Program-made: the position numbers and the translations under genes
Notes under the pieces: generated by a model
Told to the model about the DNA's origin: nothing
Databases searched by the model: none
Seen by the model: only the letters and a program-made list of their open reading frames with translations
Assembly: GCF_014642875.1 (NCBI RefSeq)
Contig: NZ_BMJC01000002.1
Coordinates: 1 to 64,000, forward strand
Direction: 5' to 3'
Length of the DNA stretch: 64,000 nt
From: Puia dinghuensis
GTDB taxonomy: Bacteria > Bacteroidota > Bacteroidia > Chitinophagales > Chitinophagaceae
Part shown: positions 37,701 to 45,942 of the stretch, piece after piece
Position numbering within the stretch: the first letter of the stretch is position 1
Layout: every line of letters starts with the position of its first letter

Positions 37701-38244
37701 GATCAACGCTACTTGCCGCGGCCCGCTCTTTACGGCTTGCTATGACCGTTATGATGTAAACACAGGTTCCAACCTCGATATCACAGGCATGACGGTCATC
37801 CTTCCCAAAAGACCGGCCTCCGGCAAACCCTGGATCTTCCGTGCCGACCGCGCCGGTCGGGTGGCCGATCCGGTAGACCTGGCGCTGCTGGCCAAAGGCT
37901 TTACCATCGTCGCCGCTCCCGTCACTGCCCAGGCCGGACCCGTCACCGAACAATGGGACGAAGTCTACCGCCAGCTCACCGCCCTGGGCTATTCCCCCAA
38001 GCCCGCCCTCGAAGGCGCCGGAGCCGCCGGCGGAGAAGCCTACTACTGGGCCATCGCCAACCCCGATAAATTGTCTTGCATCTATACGCAAAACCTCGTA
38101 CTCCGCAGCCTCAGGGCGAAAGCACCCCTCGTCGACAGCCTGGCGCCGCTGACGAAGGCGGGCATCCCGCGGCTCGATGTTCCTGGCCCGCTGCCCGCGG
38201 ACATCACGCCGATCGTCAACTTCATTGTAGTCAAAACAAAATGA
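34711..38244 (+). CDS. Secreted DUF5703-type glycosidase with two C-terminal alpha/beta-hydrolase domains
   Basis: A 1,177-residue exported protein; the signal peptide ends near AAEAQ (residue 29). Residues about 50-330 match the DUF5703 N-terminal region (PLGNGDIGLNVW). A six-hairpin (GH95-like) middle domain runs to about 780. Then comes an alpha/beta-hydrolase with nucleophile motif GMSRGG and late histidines in GAAHHPH. A second related hydrolase domain begins near ISWDKSYYYSY; in it the nucleophile motif reads GAGAAGG, so the serine is missing. It probably trims acylated plant or host polysaccharides in the periplasm or outside. It is 6 bp upstream of the GH43 gene, so the two form an operon. 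GC is higher than in the NRPS region. Exact substrate unknown. Confidence 0.78.
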   Translation: MNSIACRRLIPLLSILLIGFIFSPAAEAQTKAQHPAGPQHLAEIPYPIAELDACNVTWDQPGPTSAASMPLGNGDIGLNVWVEPGGDLLFYIAKTDAWGAETRPEWDNWMNTGGVLMKLGAIRVSLTPHPLTPSTPFRQTLRLRQGEIMIKEGDADIKIWVDANHPIIRVEANSPQPTKLKVTLDDWRLNEGDTIIPTKTSTLTWFHHNAGTADPHLAGRIFGATIESPGMTRQSTTNLQSATATRHTLISIYPLTLTNATATEWQSSLQAQINTLQRIPLEQTRTAHQEWWRHFWQRSYIYIHGDSTAEKTTRGYVLQRFVTACAGRGAWPIKFNGSLFVVDNPEWRSAGKRTPMTADFRAWGGQYWFQNTRAIYWPRLQAGDFDMMRPLFGMYRNMLPGNTALVKQYYHHDGAYFQETTPFWGGLPYMAPEVKENWTAHYFTPILELSMMMLDYFDYTGDTAFARDTLLPIATAGITFFDQHFDRDIMGKLLLDPDNSIEMFWKVHDPAPDIAALHAVLPRLIALPDGLAPTRLRQSWARLLSQLPPLPMGTTETGEPLLLPYTGPQTVHGHNLENPELYAVYPYRLYNLLRPELDLARTTFGHRRFKDKGCWNQDPIQAAMLGLSDVAKEYTAFNFARKDPTLKFPAFWATGHDYLPDEDNGGNGENALQQMLLRADGNKILLLPAWPDDWDADFKLNAPYNTTIEGHVVHGKLTRLIVTPASRQADVIVNQPPMPFTGEKTSWRNGYDRFDFLMDGQTNAITPILATADEGSGARPAEKGKIRCIVVAPKTPAPGNPWVWRGCYWDYEPGFEVELLRRGFYVAFIMCDPDTHWDAWYDFLTRVHGLSKKPAFSGMSRGGINEFAWTTSHPDEVSCIYADNPALRPESFTRLDALARHDIPLLHICGSYDFLLREHTLRVEDLYHQLGGRISVVIKEGAAHHPHALRDSTFIADWIENNNQPAKPDAPAIPGISWDKSYYYSYADTMRLLHPEEINATCRGPLFTACYDRYDVNTGSNLDITGMTVILPKRPASGKPWIFRADRAGRVADPVDLALLAKGFTIVAAPVTAQAGPVTEQWDEVYRQLTALGYSPKPALEGAGAAGGEAYYWAIANPDKLSCIYTQNLVLRSLRAKAPLVDSLAPLTKAGIPRLDVPGPLPADITPIVNFIVVKTK

Positions 38245-38250
38245 TCGTCT

Positions 38251-40416
38251 ATGCGACACTGTTTTATCATCCTGCTCCTGGCGGTTTCAGCCGGCTTCTC
38301 CGCGCAGGCGCAGAACCCCTTCATCAGCGATATGTACACGGCAGACCCCTCCGCCCATGTGTGGAAGGATGGCCGGCTCTATGTATATCCTTCCCACGAC
38401 GTCGCCCCACCCAGGGGCTGCGACCTGATGGATAAGTATCACGTGTACTCCACCGATGATATGGTCCACTGGAAAGATCATGGCCAGGTTCTCGAAGCAA
38501 GCGAAGTACCCTGGGGCCGGCCCGAAGGCGGGTTCATGTGGGCGCCCGACTGCGCGTATAAGAACGGTACATACTACTTCTATTTCCCCCATCCCACCGG
38601 CAGCGGTAAGGAATGGAACAACACCTGGAAGATCGGCGTGGCCACCAGCAAAGAGCCGGCAGCCCACTTCAAAGTGCAGGGATATATCAAAGGGCTGAAG
38701 TCCATGATCGACCCCTGCGTATTCGTCGACGACGACGGCCAGGCTTATCTCTATTATGGCGGCGGTGGCCACTGCGAAGGTGGGAAGCTGAAGGATAATA
38801 TGATGGAGATAGAGGACAGCATGCAGCCAATGGTCGGCCTACAGGACTTCCACGAAGCCAGCTGGGTCCACAAGCGCAACGGCATCTACTATCTTTCCTA
38901 TTCCGATAACCACGACTCCGCCGGCCGGCACAACCGGATGCGGTATGCCACCAGCAATAACCCGCTCGGACCCTGGACCTACCGGGGCATATTCATAGAC
39001 CCCACCGACAGCTATACCAACCACGGCTCGATAGTCGAATACAAAGGCCAGTGGTATGCCTTCTATCATACCAGCGCCCTATCGCACTTCGACTGGCTTC
39101 GTAGCATCTGCGTGGACAAACTGTTCTATAATCCCGACGGCACCATCCAAAAGGTGATCCCTACCACTACCGGCCCGGGTCCCTTGGCTAAGGCCGCCGT
39201 GAATACGGCCGCCGTGGGCGCCGCCGCCGCGAAGGTCCGCTACCCATCCTACACCGGGCTCGTCATGGCAGGTTACCAGGGCTGGTTCAACACCCCCGGC
39301 GACAGCAGCGGTCGCAATTGGCATCATTACCAACACCGGGGTGTATTCGCCCCCGGCAGCTGCGAGATCGATCTTTGGCCGGACACCCGGGAATATGCAA
39401 AGACCTATCCTACCCCCTTCCAATATGCTGATGCAACTACGGCCACCGCCTTCAGCGCCTATGACGCCTCCACCGTCCAATTGCACTTCAAATGGATGAA
39501 AGACTACGGCATCGACGGCGTCTTCCTCCAGCGCTTCGTGGCCGAGATCCGCAATCCCAGCGGGAAACGGCATTTCAATACCGTGCTGGACAACGCGATG
39601 GCAGCGGCTGCCCAATACGACCGTGCCGTTTGCATCATGTATGATCTCAGCGGGATGCAGCCGGGCGAAGAAGAGCTGACCCTGGGCGATCTCGACGAGC
39701 TTACTGCCAGATACGACTTACTGAACGGTACGCATAGTCCCACCTACCTGCATCATCACGGCAAGCCGTTGGTAGTCGTCTGGGGAGTCGGCTTCAATGA
39801 CCATCGCCGTTATGGCTTCACGGAAGCGGAGACCCTCATCGACGGGATAAAGCAACGGGGGTTCAGCGTCATGTTGGGTGTTCCCACATATTGGCGGACA
39901 CTGGGCCGCGATTGTCTGCCAGATTCGACGCTTCACCGGCTCATCCGCAAATGCGATATCGTAGCCCCCTGGTTCGTGGGCCGCTACAACGAGAACAGCT
40001 ATCCCGCTTTCAGCAGCCTCCTGACGGATGACCTCGCCTGGTGTCGCGCTAATGGTGTGGACTATGCGCCGCTGGCCTTTCCGGGTTTCTCCTGGAAGAA
40101 TATGAACGGACTGCAATCCACCGCCATCCCCCGCAACCGGGGGCATTTCTTCTGGCAACAGATCGCCGGCGCCAAACAGGCGGGAGCCGCCATGCTTTAC
40201 ATCGCGATGTTTGATGAAATGAACGAAGGAACGTCTATCTTCAAGTGCAATACCGTCGATCATCTTCCGGTGAATGACGGCGGCAGCTTCGTAGGCATTG
40301 ACAGCGATCTGGGCAGTGACTACTATCTCTGGCTGGCAGGGCAGGCCGCCGCGTGGTGGCATGGTAAGAAAGGCTATAGCGTCAATCTCCCACAACGTCT
40401 ACCCCGATCTCGCTGA
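38251..40416 (+). CDS. Secreted GH43 glycosidase fused to a GH71/GH99-like domain
   Basis: A 721-residue exported protein (signal peptide ends near FSAQAQ, residue 20). Residues about 22-310 form a GH43 five-bladed propeller: ISDMYTADPSAHVW near the start, MWAPDCAYKNGTYYFYF, and DPCVFVDDDGQAYLYYGG. Residues about 330-715 match the GH71/GH99-like xylosidase/arabinosidase-type family (GYQGWFNTPGD, DYGIDGVFLQRFV, APWFVGRYNE). Both halves look intact. It is likely a beta-xylosidase or alpha-L-arabinofuranosidase type enzyme with a second glycanase activity, acting with the upstream protein. The 3' end overlaps the minus-strand oxidase gene by 35 bp. Confidence 0.82.
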   Translation: MRHCFIILLLAVSAGFSAQAQNPFISDMYTADPSAHVWKDGRLYVYPSHDVAPPRGCDLMDKYHVYSTDDMVHWKDHGQVLEASEVPWGRPEGGFMWAPDCAYKNGTYYFYFPHPTGSGKEWNNTWKIGVATSKEPAAHFKVQGYIKGLKSMIDPCVFVDDDGQAYLYYGGGGHCEGGKLKDNMMEIEDSMQPMVGLQDFHEASWVHKRNGIYYLSYSDNHDSAGRHNRMRYATSNNPLGPWTYRGIFIDPTDSYTNHGSIVEYKGQWYAFYHTSALSHFDWLRSICVDKLFYNPDGTIQKVIPTTTGPGPLAKAAVNTAAVGAAAAKVRYPSYTGLVMAGYQGWFNTPGDSSGRNWHHYQHRGVFAPGSCEIDLWPDTREYAKTYPTPFQYADATTATAFSAYDASTVQLHFKWMKDYGIDGVFLQRFVAEIRNPSGKRHFNTVLDNAMAAAAQYDRAVCIMYDLSGMQPGEEELTLGDLDELTARYDLLNGTHSPTYLHHHGKPLVVVWGVGFNDHRRYGFTEAETLIDGIKQRGFSVMLGVPTYWRTLGRDCLPDSTLHRLIRKCDIVAPWFVGRYNENSYPAFSSLLTDDLAWCRANGVDYAPLAFPGFSWKNMNGLQSTAIPRNRGHFFWQQIAGAKQAGAAMLYIAMFDEMNEGTSIFKCNTVDHLPVNDGGSFVGIDSDLGSDYYLWLAGQAAAWWHGKKGYSVNLPQRLPRSR

Positions 40417-41722
40417 TAGTCCTGCATCCCGCCAGCCGGGCCGTCAGCTCGAAATCATTACTGATATTCTGAATCACCTCCCGCACGCCCCGCCGCCCGC
40501 CGATCGCCAGTCCATAAGCATAGGGCCGGCCCAGCAGTACGGCGTCGGCGCCAAGCGCGAGGGCTTTGAATAGATCGCTGCCGCTGCGGATGCCGCTGTC
40601 CAGCAGCACAGGGAAGGGCTTCGGTAGCGACGCCCTGATAGCCACCAGGGCATCCAGTGAGGCGATGGCCCCATCCACCTGCCTGCCCCCATGATTGGAC
40701 ACGATGACGCCATCGGCCCCGCATTCCCGGGCCCTAAGCGCATCGTCGGCTCGCAGAACGCCCTTTACAAGGATAGGCAGCTTTGTTTGCTGACGCAACC
40801 AGGCAAGCTTCTCCCAGCTGAGGGCAGGATTCGAATAGATACCCGTAAAAAGACGAACGGCTTCCAACGGCTCGCTGCTAAAGAGATTCTTCCACAACCC
40901 GCCGGGATAATTCGCCTTCAGTTGCAGCAGCGCCGCGATGGTCGCCGGCGTTATCGGCGGTTTGGGTGCAGCACCCGTGGCCGGCATCGCACCCGCACTT
41001 TGATCCCCACCAGACCCCGGCATCGCATCTTGGCCGCCCCCGGACCCGGGCGCCACGAACCCTTTGCGCAACAATTCAAGGAAAACTTTATCCGACGTAT
41101 ACTGCGCAATACCCATCCCGCGCAGAAAGGGCAGGTAGCCCAGCGCCAGGTCGCGGCTGCGCCATCCCAGCAGCGTGGTATCCAGGGTGAGGACGATGGC
41201 GCCGCAACCGCAGGCTTCCGCCCGCCGGACAAAAGACAGCACCAGCTCATCACTCCGGCTCCAGTACAGCTGAAACCACCGCGGTGTGTCCCCCATGGCT
41301 GCGGCACAGGTCTCCATAGGAATACCCGCCTGGTTGGAAAAAACAAAGGGGATACCCGTCTCCCTGCAGGCCTCCGCCACCATTCGGTCGGCGCCGCGAC
41401 AGACGAGGTCAAGCACCCCGATCGGCGCCAGCAATAACGGAACGGGCAAGCGCATACCCAACAACGTTGTAGAAAGATCAGCTGAGGCATTGGGCCGCAT
41501 CATCTGCGGCCGGATAACCACCCGGGAAAAAGCCGCCAGGTTGGCGGCGATGGTCTTCTCGTCTCCGGCCCCGCCATCGATATACGCCCAGGCGGGCGTC
41601 GACATTTTTCGCTTCGCTGTTTCACGCAGCGTGGCCGCCTCAAAAGGGATGAGGGGCCTCCTTCCGGAAAGCCCCTTTATAAAAATAGATCGTTGCCGGT
41701 CAAGCGCTGGGATAAAGGCCAT
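40382..41722 (-). CDS. FMN-dependent alpha-hydroxyacid oxidase/dehydrogenase (lactate 2-monooxygenase-like)
   Basis: A 446-residue TIM-barrel flavoenzyme. It has LAPIGVLD near the flavin site, WFQLYW, the catalytic histidine/arginine motif SNHGGRQVDG, and DSGIRSGSDLFKALALGADAVLLGRP. The family oxidises L-lactate or similar 2-hydroxyacids. Loop 4 carries an extra glycine/alanine/proline-rich segment (about residues 226-256) with repeated PGSGG and MPG units. Lactate 2-monooxygenases also have an extended loop here, but this one is low-complexity and looks like a local expansion. The gene is monocistronic and convergent with GH43. Confidence 0.88.
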   Translation of the reverse strand: MAFIPALDRQRSIFIKGLSGRRPLIPFEAATLRETAKRKMSTPAWAYIDGGAGDEKTIAANLAAFSRVVIRPQMMRPNASADLSTTLLGMRLPVPLLLAPIGVLDLVCRGADRMVAEACRETGIPFVFSNQAGIPMETCAAAMGDTPRWFQLYWSRSDELVLSFVRRAEACGCGAIVLTLDTTLLGWRSRDLALGYLPFLRGMGIAQYTSDKVFLELLRKGFVAPGSGGGQDAMPGSGGDQSAGAMPATGAAPKPPITPATIAALLQLKANYPGGLWKNLFSSEPLEAVRLFTGIYSNPALSWEKLAWLRQQTKLPILVKGVLRADDALRARECGADGVIVSNHGGRQVDGAIASLDALVAIRASLPKPFPVLLDSGIRSGSDLFKALALGADAVLLGRPYAYGLAIGGRRGVREVIQNISNDFELTARLAGCRTISEIGVDVVGD

Positions 41723-41762
41723 GGTTACCTGATTTTATAAGGCAATTTAACAAACCGGGCCC

Positions 41763-42878
41763 TCAATTCAAATGATATCCGACACTCTCCTTCACCACCT
41801 CCATCGGGATCAGCACCATCGCTTCCACACTGTTGTCTATCTGCCTCAGGCTGAATTTCGCCTTATTGCCAAAAAGCAGTTTCAACCGGCTTTCGGTGCT
41901 CACCAGTCCGAAGCCTTCATTAGGGGGGAACTTATCTAATTCACCGGTGTTCTGTATGATGATCATATGAAATCCATCGACGATGGTGGAGGTAATTTTT
42001 ATCTGCCCTCCTTTTATGCTCTTGCTGATCCCATGTTTGATGGCATTCTCCACCAGCGTCTGCACCAGCATCGGCGGCACCGGTCGGTCCAGCGTGTTCT
42101 CATCCAGGCAATAGCTTATCTGCAGCCGGTCTTCAAAGCGAATATGCTCCAGCTCCAGGTAATCTTTTACGATATTGATCTCTTTTTCCAACGGCACCAC
42201 CTCGGTCTTTTCAGCAAGCATGCTGCTGCGAAGGATGTTGCTGAGTTCCGTGACGGCTTTTCGCGCCCTCGGGGGATTCTCATCGATCAGCGCCCGGATA
42301 CTGTTCAACGAATTGAAAATAAAATGCGGGTTGATATGCGATTTGATCACCTTCAATTCCGCCTGGATGGATTTCAGTTCCAGCTCCTTGACGATGGCTT
42401 CCAACTTCATATTGTCGGTGGTCTGGCGCCGGCTCTTCTCGACATAATGATAGATAAAATAAATGCAATTCCAGATGAAGAGGTAAATAAAGGAATAGAA
42501 AATGTCGCTGATAATTATGGAGCTCCGGGTCAGGTTCTTTTCCGCACTGCTCTTCAGGTCGAAATAATCGGTGAACACCGACTCACAATACCCGCAAAGC
42601 GCGCCGAAGATCATCGTGATGCAGAAGAATTCGATCAGCTGCATCTTTAAGGATTTTGCCAATATCCTCCGTTTGTGGATCACCTGCCGCATGATGCTCG
42701 TCCAAAGCAGTCCGAGAAAAACAAAAACAAAAAGCCTGCTGACAAACCGGCTGTTATATTTGGCAAAGGTGATGGCAAAAAATATATTGACCAGGACGAT
42801 AAATCCCCAACCCAGGGCCTGGAATAAGATATAAATAGAGAAGTTGTCTTTGAATAACTTTTTCAATGTGCCGCTCAT
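41763..42878 (-). CDS. LytS-type sensor histidine kinase
   Basis: About 371 residues with four predicted N-terminal membrane helices, a cytoplasmic coiled coil and the His_kinase domain. The phospho-acceptor is in INPHFIFNSLNSI; the ATP-binding part has PPMLVQTLVENAIKHG. The TTG six bases upstream of this ATG is an alternative start. These kinases normally pair with LytTR regulators, but none is adjacent, so it is an orphan here. The signal is unknown. Confidence 0.9.
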   Translation of the reverse strand: MSGTLKKLFKDNFSIYILFQALGWGFIVLVNIFFAITFAKYNSRFVSRLFVFVFLGLLWTSIMRQVIHKRRILAKSLKMQLIEFFCITMIFGALCGYCESVFTDYFDLKSSAEKNLTRSSIIISDIFYSFIYLFIWNCIYFIYHYVEKSRRQTTDNMKLEAIVKELELKSIQAELKVIKSHINPHFIFNSLNSIRALIDENPPRARKAVTELSNILRSSMLAEKTEVVPLEKEINIVKDYLELEHIRFEDRLQISYCLDENTLDRPVPPMLVQTLVENAIKHGISKSIKGGQIKITSTIVDGFHMIIIQNTGELDKFPPNEGFGLVSTESRLKLLFGNKAKFSLRQIDNSVEAMVLIPMEVVKESVGYHLN

Positions 42879-42961
42879 GTTCAAACCAGGAGAATTAATA
42901 AAAAAATCTCATTTAAAGGTAAAAAAACTACCTTAATACCCCAGGTCTTCTATTTATTCGG

Positions 42962-43489
42962 CTATATAAAGGTACAAAAGGGCTTCTTTCCCACACAAAA
43001 GCGCCAAAAACGCCTCCCCAACCTCCCGGCGCCAGGGATCACATCACGATAAACCGCACCGTTCCACTGCTTCCATTGATTCCATTCATCCCGCTGGACC
43101 CATCCCGCCCCTGCTCCCCGGTGCTCTCGGAGGCGTGCCACCGCCGCCGTTCGCACCATTTTCGCCGTCACCTCCATTCCCTCCGTTGCCTCCATCACCA
43201 CCTGGCCCCTGTATGGAATCAACGAAAACATCCGCAGTAGAAGATCGTCGCTGTTCTTCTTCTTGACGGGATACCAGGTATCCGTAAATTGCTTATCATC
43301 ATAAAAGGTGCGTACGCCGAAGGTCACATGCGCGCCGGGAAACCGGTCCGAATTGCCATTGACCATCAGCGCAATGATGGCGCGCCTCCTCGCCCAATGG
43401 GTCAGCGCGTCAGCCTCCCGCCCCGAAAAAATTTCCCGCGATTTGAGCGTGATTTCTACTTTTTCCGTAATTTCGCAGCCCGATCTCAA
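42962..43489 (-). pseudogene. Frameshifted collagen-like protein gene (probable)
   Basis: The open frame encodes 175 residues from a TTG start and has a plausible N-terminal half. From about 43206 downward the frame turns into a low-complexity stretch, while another frame reads a Gly-X-Y repeat. One extra base at the four-G tract (complement of 43206-43209) would continue RG into PGGDGGNGGNGG and on to GSRGGMGPAG. A second one-base correction near 43095-43105 would continue to a short TVRFIVM end with a stop at 43039. So the gene looks like a collagen-like Gly-X-Y protein with two frameshifts. They may be real lesions, slippage-prone tracts or sequencing errors. It is divergent from the tRNA gene. 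Confidence 0.5.
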
Positions 43490-43500
43490 ATAAGATCAAC

Positions 43501-43573
<73 letters not shown>

Positions 43574-43582
43574 CTGAGAATG

Positions 43583-43618
43583 AAGCACTTAGGAGCATAT
43601 GGCAACTAGGTGCTTTTT
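43583..43618 (+). terminator. Intrinsic terminator behind tRNA-Lys
   Basis: A ten-base stem (AAGCACTTAG with CTAGGTGCTT, one G-U pair) around a 13-base loop, followed by a T-run. It begins 10 bp after the tRNA and should terminate it. Confidence 0.75.
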
Positions 43619-43619
43619 C

Positions 43620-43643
43620 ATTTGATACATGATTTGATACATG
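43620..43643. repeat. Two-copy tandem 12-bp repeat
   Basis: ATTTGATACATG occurs twice in direct succession between the tRNA-Lys terminator and the AT-rich islet. It might be a remnant of an integration site behind the tRNA; no integrase is present. Confidence 0.55.
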
Positions 43644-43831
43644 TTTTCAAAGCGCTTTTTTTCATAATATTAACCCTATTTTACGGCCCAGTTTCGCCCA
43701 CTTTCCGCAATTTCTTAACTTACGGTTGGATGAATCGAAGAAATAAGTCTCTCCGCAACATACCTTTCTAATCACCATTACCTTTATGAAGTCCCGGTCG
43801 ACGTAAAGTCAAGCCCTCGGCGATAAACAAT

Positions 43832-44230
43832 ATGAGTTATAAGTATCGAAAAGAAAAAAGGATTACCGCACACCGAATTCTTTCTATATTATGTGATCAT
43901 TATGAAAAGCAAATTAGAATCTTGCAAGATCCGGATGAAGATTATCTTGACCTTTTTAAAGTAATTCCTCGACCAAAGATTCTAGAACTATTCTCAATTG
44001 TTGAAATGCTTTCAAACAATGGTCATATCGAAAAGGATCTTGATACTCCAGAAAGACCGAGAATTAAAATTACCAATCCTGGAGTAGACGCGTTTCGAGA
44101 AAGCTACTATCTGAAGGAAAATCAGAAGGACAGATTGGAATCAATTGAGTTATACACAAAATGGATAATCCCAATTGGCAGTTTCATTATCTCAATTATT
44201 GCTCTTCTTTTTTCTATCCTAAGAAAATAA
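43832..44230 (+). CDS. Winged-helix-like protein with a C-terminal membrane anchor
   Basis: A 132-residue protein. Residues about 10-95 look like a winged helix: helices around HRILSILCDHYEK and PKILELFSIVEML, then a wing with RPRIKITNPG. Residues about 109-129 form one hydrophobic helix that ends in RK, so it is probably tail-anchored in the inner membrane. It may sense or regulate the divergently placed nuclease/phosphoribosyltransferase-like pair. I do not recognise the exact family. Confidence 0.6.
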   Translation: MSYKYRKEKRITAHRILSILCDHYEKQIRILQDPDEDYLDLFKVIPRPKILELFSIVEMLSNNGHIEKDLDTPERPRIKITNPGVDAFRESYYLKENQKDRLESIELYTKWIIPIGSFIISIIALLFSILRK

Positions 44231-44345
44231 ATTATCTTTTGTTCAAACTTGTTCGATCAAACTGTAAGATCCCCTTCTTTTGGCTATTTCAACAATTGTG
44301 TTCCGTCCCCTCGAATTAATGCCCTCGTAAGTACGCCACTCAACC

Positions 44346-45041
44346 CTATGCGCTCCTCTGCCGTCGTTGCTTTACTATTGCTGGAGTAAACCTATTCTTG
44401 TTGTCTTGGTCACCAAAGCCAAGCCTCTCATAAATATTACCACCAACGCCCGGATCAACATTGCCATCTGAAGTCTTCGCATTATCTACCGCAAAATATA
44501 GATATTCAAACTTTTTACTGACCACAGAATCAAATTCATTCTCTAGCTTTTTCGTTGCGCCTTCAAGCAAGACAGGGGCAACAACAAGAATTCGCTCGGG
44601 GTTAGATTCTTCAATTAATCTAGTTAAGTTGGTTCTGACGACACACGAATTTGCTATAATCGACTTAATTACAATCAATACCCTGGCATCTTTGTAACCC
44701 TCGTCGTGAAACTCCCTCAGTATCGGAGCAACAGAAATGTCGTTTTCCTTGTTTGGCTTAAATCTCTTATTCCAAAATACTGTCAAAAGCACTTTTCTCC
44801 CTTTCTCTTCCAAAACCTCTACAATTCCCTTACCCAAGCTATCCGCATCTTCGACAGTACATACAAGGGAAACAGCATCACTAAGGCTTCCAATTCGATC
44901 AGAAATCAACGAACCGAATCTCAACCCAAGTTCATACATCACATTGGCATATGCCGAACTTGGCAGTGCCTTATCGATGAGGCTGTTAAGCAATTTGATT
45001 GTATGTTGATCTACAAGATCATTCTCGATAGTTCTCGCCAT
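44346..45041 (-). CDS. Uracil-phosphoribosyltransferase-fold protein with degenerate PRPP loop
   Basis: A 231-residue protein. The C-terminal part (DPGVGGNIYERLGFGD) resembles the PGLGDAGDRLFGT end of uracil phosphoribosyltransferases, and VLIVIKSIIANSC occupies the place of the PRPP loop (DPMLATGGS type). The acidic and glycine residues of that loop are missing, so it is probably a binding or sensing domain and not an active transferase. Phosphoribosyltransferase-like proteins occur in several bacterial conflict systems. It is the second gene of a tight two-gene unit, one base behind the nuclease-like gene. The family call is tentative. Confidence 0.5.
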   Translation of the reverse strand: MARTIENDLVDQHTIKLLNSLIDKALPSSAYANVMYELGLRFGSLISDRIGSLSDAVSLVCTVEDADSLGKGIVEVLEEKGRKVLLTVFWNKRFKPNKENDISVAPILREFHDEGYKDARVLIVIKSIIANSCVVRTNLTRLIEESNPERILVVAPVLLEGATKKLENEFDSVVSKKFEYLYFAVDNAKTSDGNVDPGVGGNIYERLGFGDQDNKNRFTPAIVKQRRQRSA

Positions 45042-45042
45042 A

Positions 45043-45942
45043 TTATGCAGATAAAAAGGATTCTAAATCTTCAAACGATTTGATTTCATTATTAAAGACA
45101 TCATTCTCCCACTGCTCAAATCCACTGCTTCCAATCGCGTATTGCACGACTCCACTATCCGTATCATAGTACTCCCATTTTATGAATCCGTTTTCCACCC
45201 TATAAGAAAATCCTACTATTGATTTAAAAATATCACTTAGCTTTCTGGAAACAACATTAGATCTACCTTTAATATAATGGGGATTACTTCTACAACTCCC
45301 ATCTATTAGCAGCCCCAATGGAACATCAACCTTATTTGAAGCATCCCACGAACCCAACAATATCGTCCCCAAAGTCTCCAATTTATCTATTGATGGATTT
45401 GAAAGTGCACACATTTTCGTCAGCTCTTCTCTCATCATAGGATTCGTCCGAATTAAATTATTCATTGACGATGCTGATTCAAAATGTATTACCTTGACAA
45501 AACTACTAAACTCCTCTGGCATATTAGCAACAAGATGATCGTATACGCTTTTCTTCGACACCACCAATCTAAGATTTGAAGTCACGCCCAACTTGGATGA
45601 AATTTCATTTTGATTCCTAAAATCATCCCTCAATTCATGCTTGCCACCCTGCCAATACAATTCTACAACATCTTTAATTTGAAAGCAGTATTCTGTGTTC
45701 TCTTTCACCTGCTTTACTACGAAGTCATCGACAAAAGCAATGACCTGTGATGAAAACAATGTACCCTCCCCATCTGCATTTTGGTTAAAAAATTGAGCAA
45801 TAACGAATACCGCAAAAAAATTCTCAAATGTATTCCCTTTTGCGTTATTTTTTCCTCCCTCATTTTTATTCCTCAGATATTTAAAATGGGCCGCTCCATT
45901 TTCTTCCCCAAAAACCAATTTCAATATATCTAAAATAAACAT
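45043..45942 (-). CDS. Putative PD-(D/E)XK-like nuclease/effector of a defence-type unit
   Basis: A 299-residue protein. Residues about 30-100 read like a restriction-endonuclease-like core: a conserved NTFENFFAV helix, an acidic FVDDFVVKQ strand and then CFQIKD, fitting the D...QxK pattern of nucleases such as DUF4297. The rest has no motif that I recognise. It heads the two-gene unit with the phosphoribosyltransferase-fold protein inside the AT-rich islet behind tRNA-Lys. A role in anti-phage defence is inferred from this context and is not proven. Confidence 0.5.
   Translation of the reverse strand: MFILDILKLVFGEENGAAHFKYLRNKNEGGKNNAKGNTFENFFAVFVIAQFFNQNADGEGTLFSSQVIAFVDDFVVKQVKENTEYCFQIKDVVELYWQGGKHELRDDFRNQNEISSKLGVTSNLRLVVSKKSVYDHLVANMPEEFSSFVKVIHFESASSMNNLIRTNPMMREELTKMCALSNPSIDKLETLGTILLGSWDASNKVDVPLGLLIDGSCRSNPHYIKGRSNVVSRKLSDIFKSIVGFSYRVENGFIKWEYYDTDSGVVQYAIGSSGFEQWENDVFNNEIKSFEDLESFLSA

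Noticed and set aside
40691-41437. Plus-strand open frame of 248 codons opposite the FMN oxidase
   Set aside because: Antisense shadow of a conserved flavoenzyme; arginine-rich and unlike any family.
42962-43489. Intact 175-residue hypothetical protein
   Set aside because: The second half is low-complexity only in this frame, while a neighbouring frame gives a regular Gly-X-Y repeat, so a frameshifted gene is more likely.
43620-43643. Start of a CRISPR array
   Set aside because: Only two 12-bp units without spacers; no cas genes in the window.
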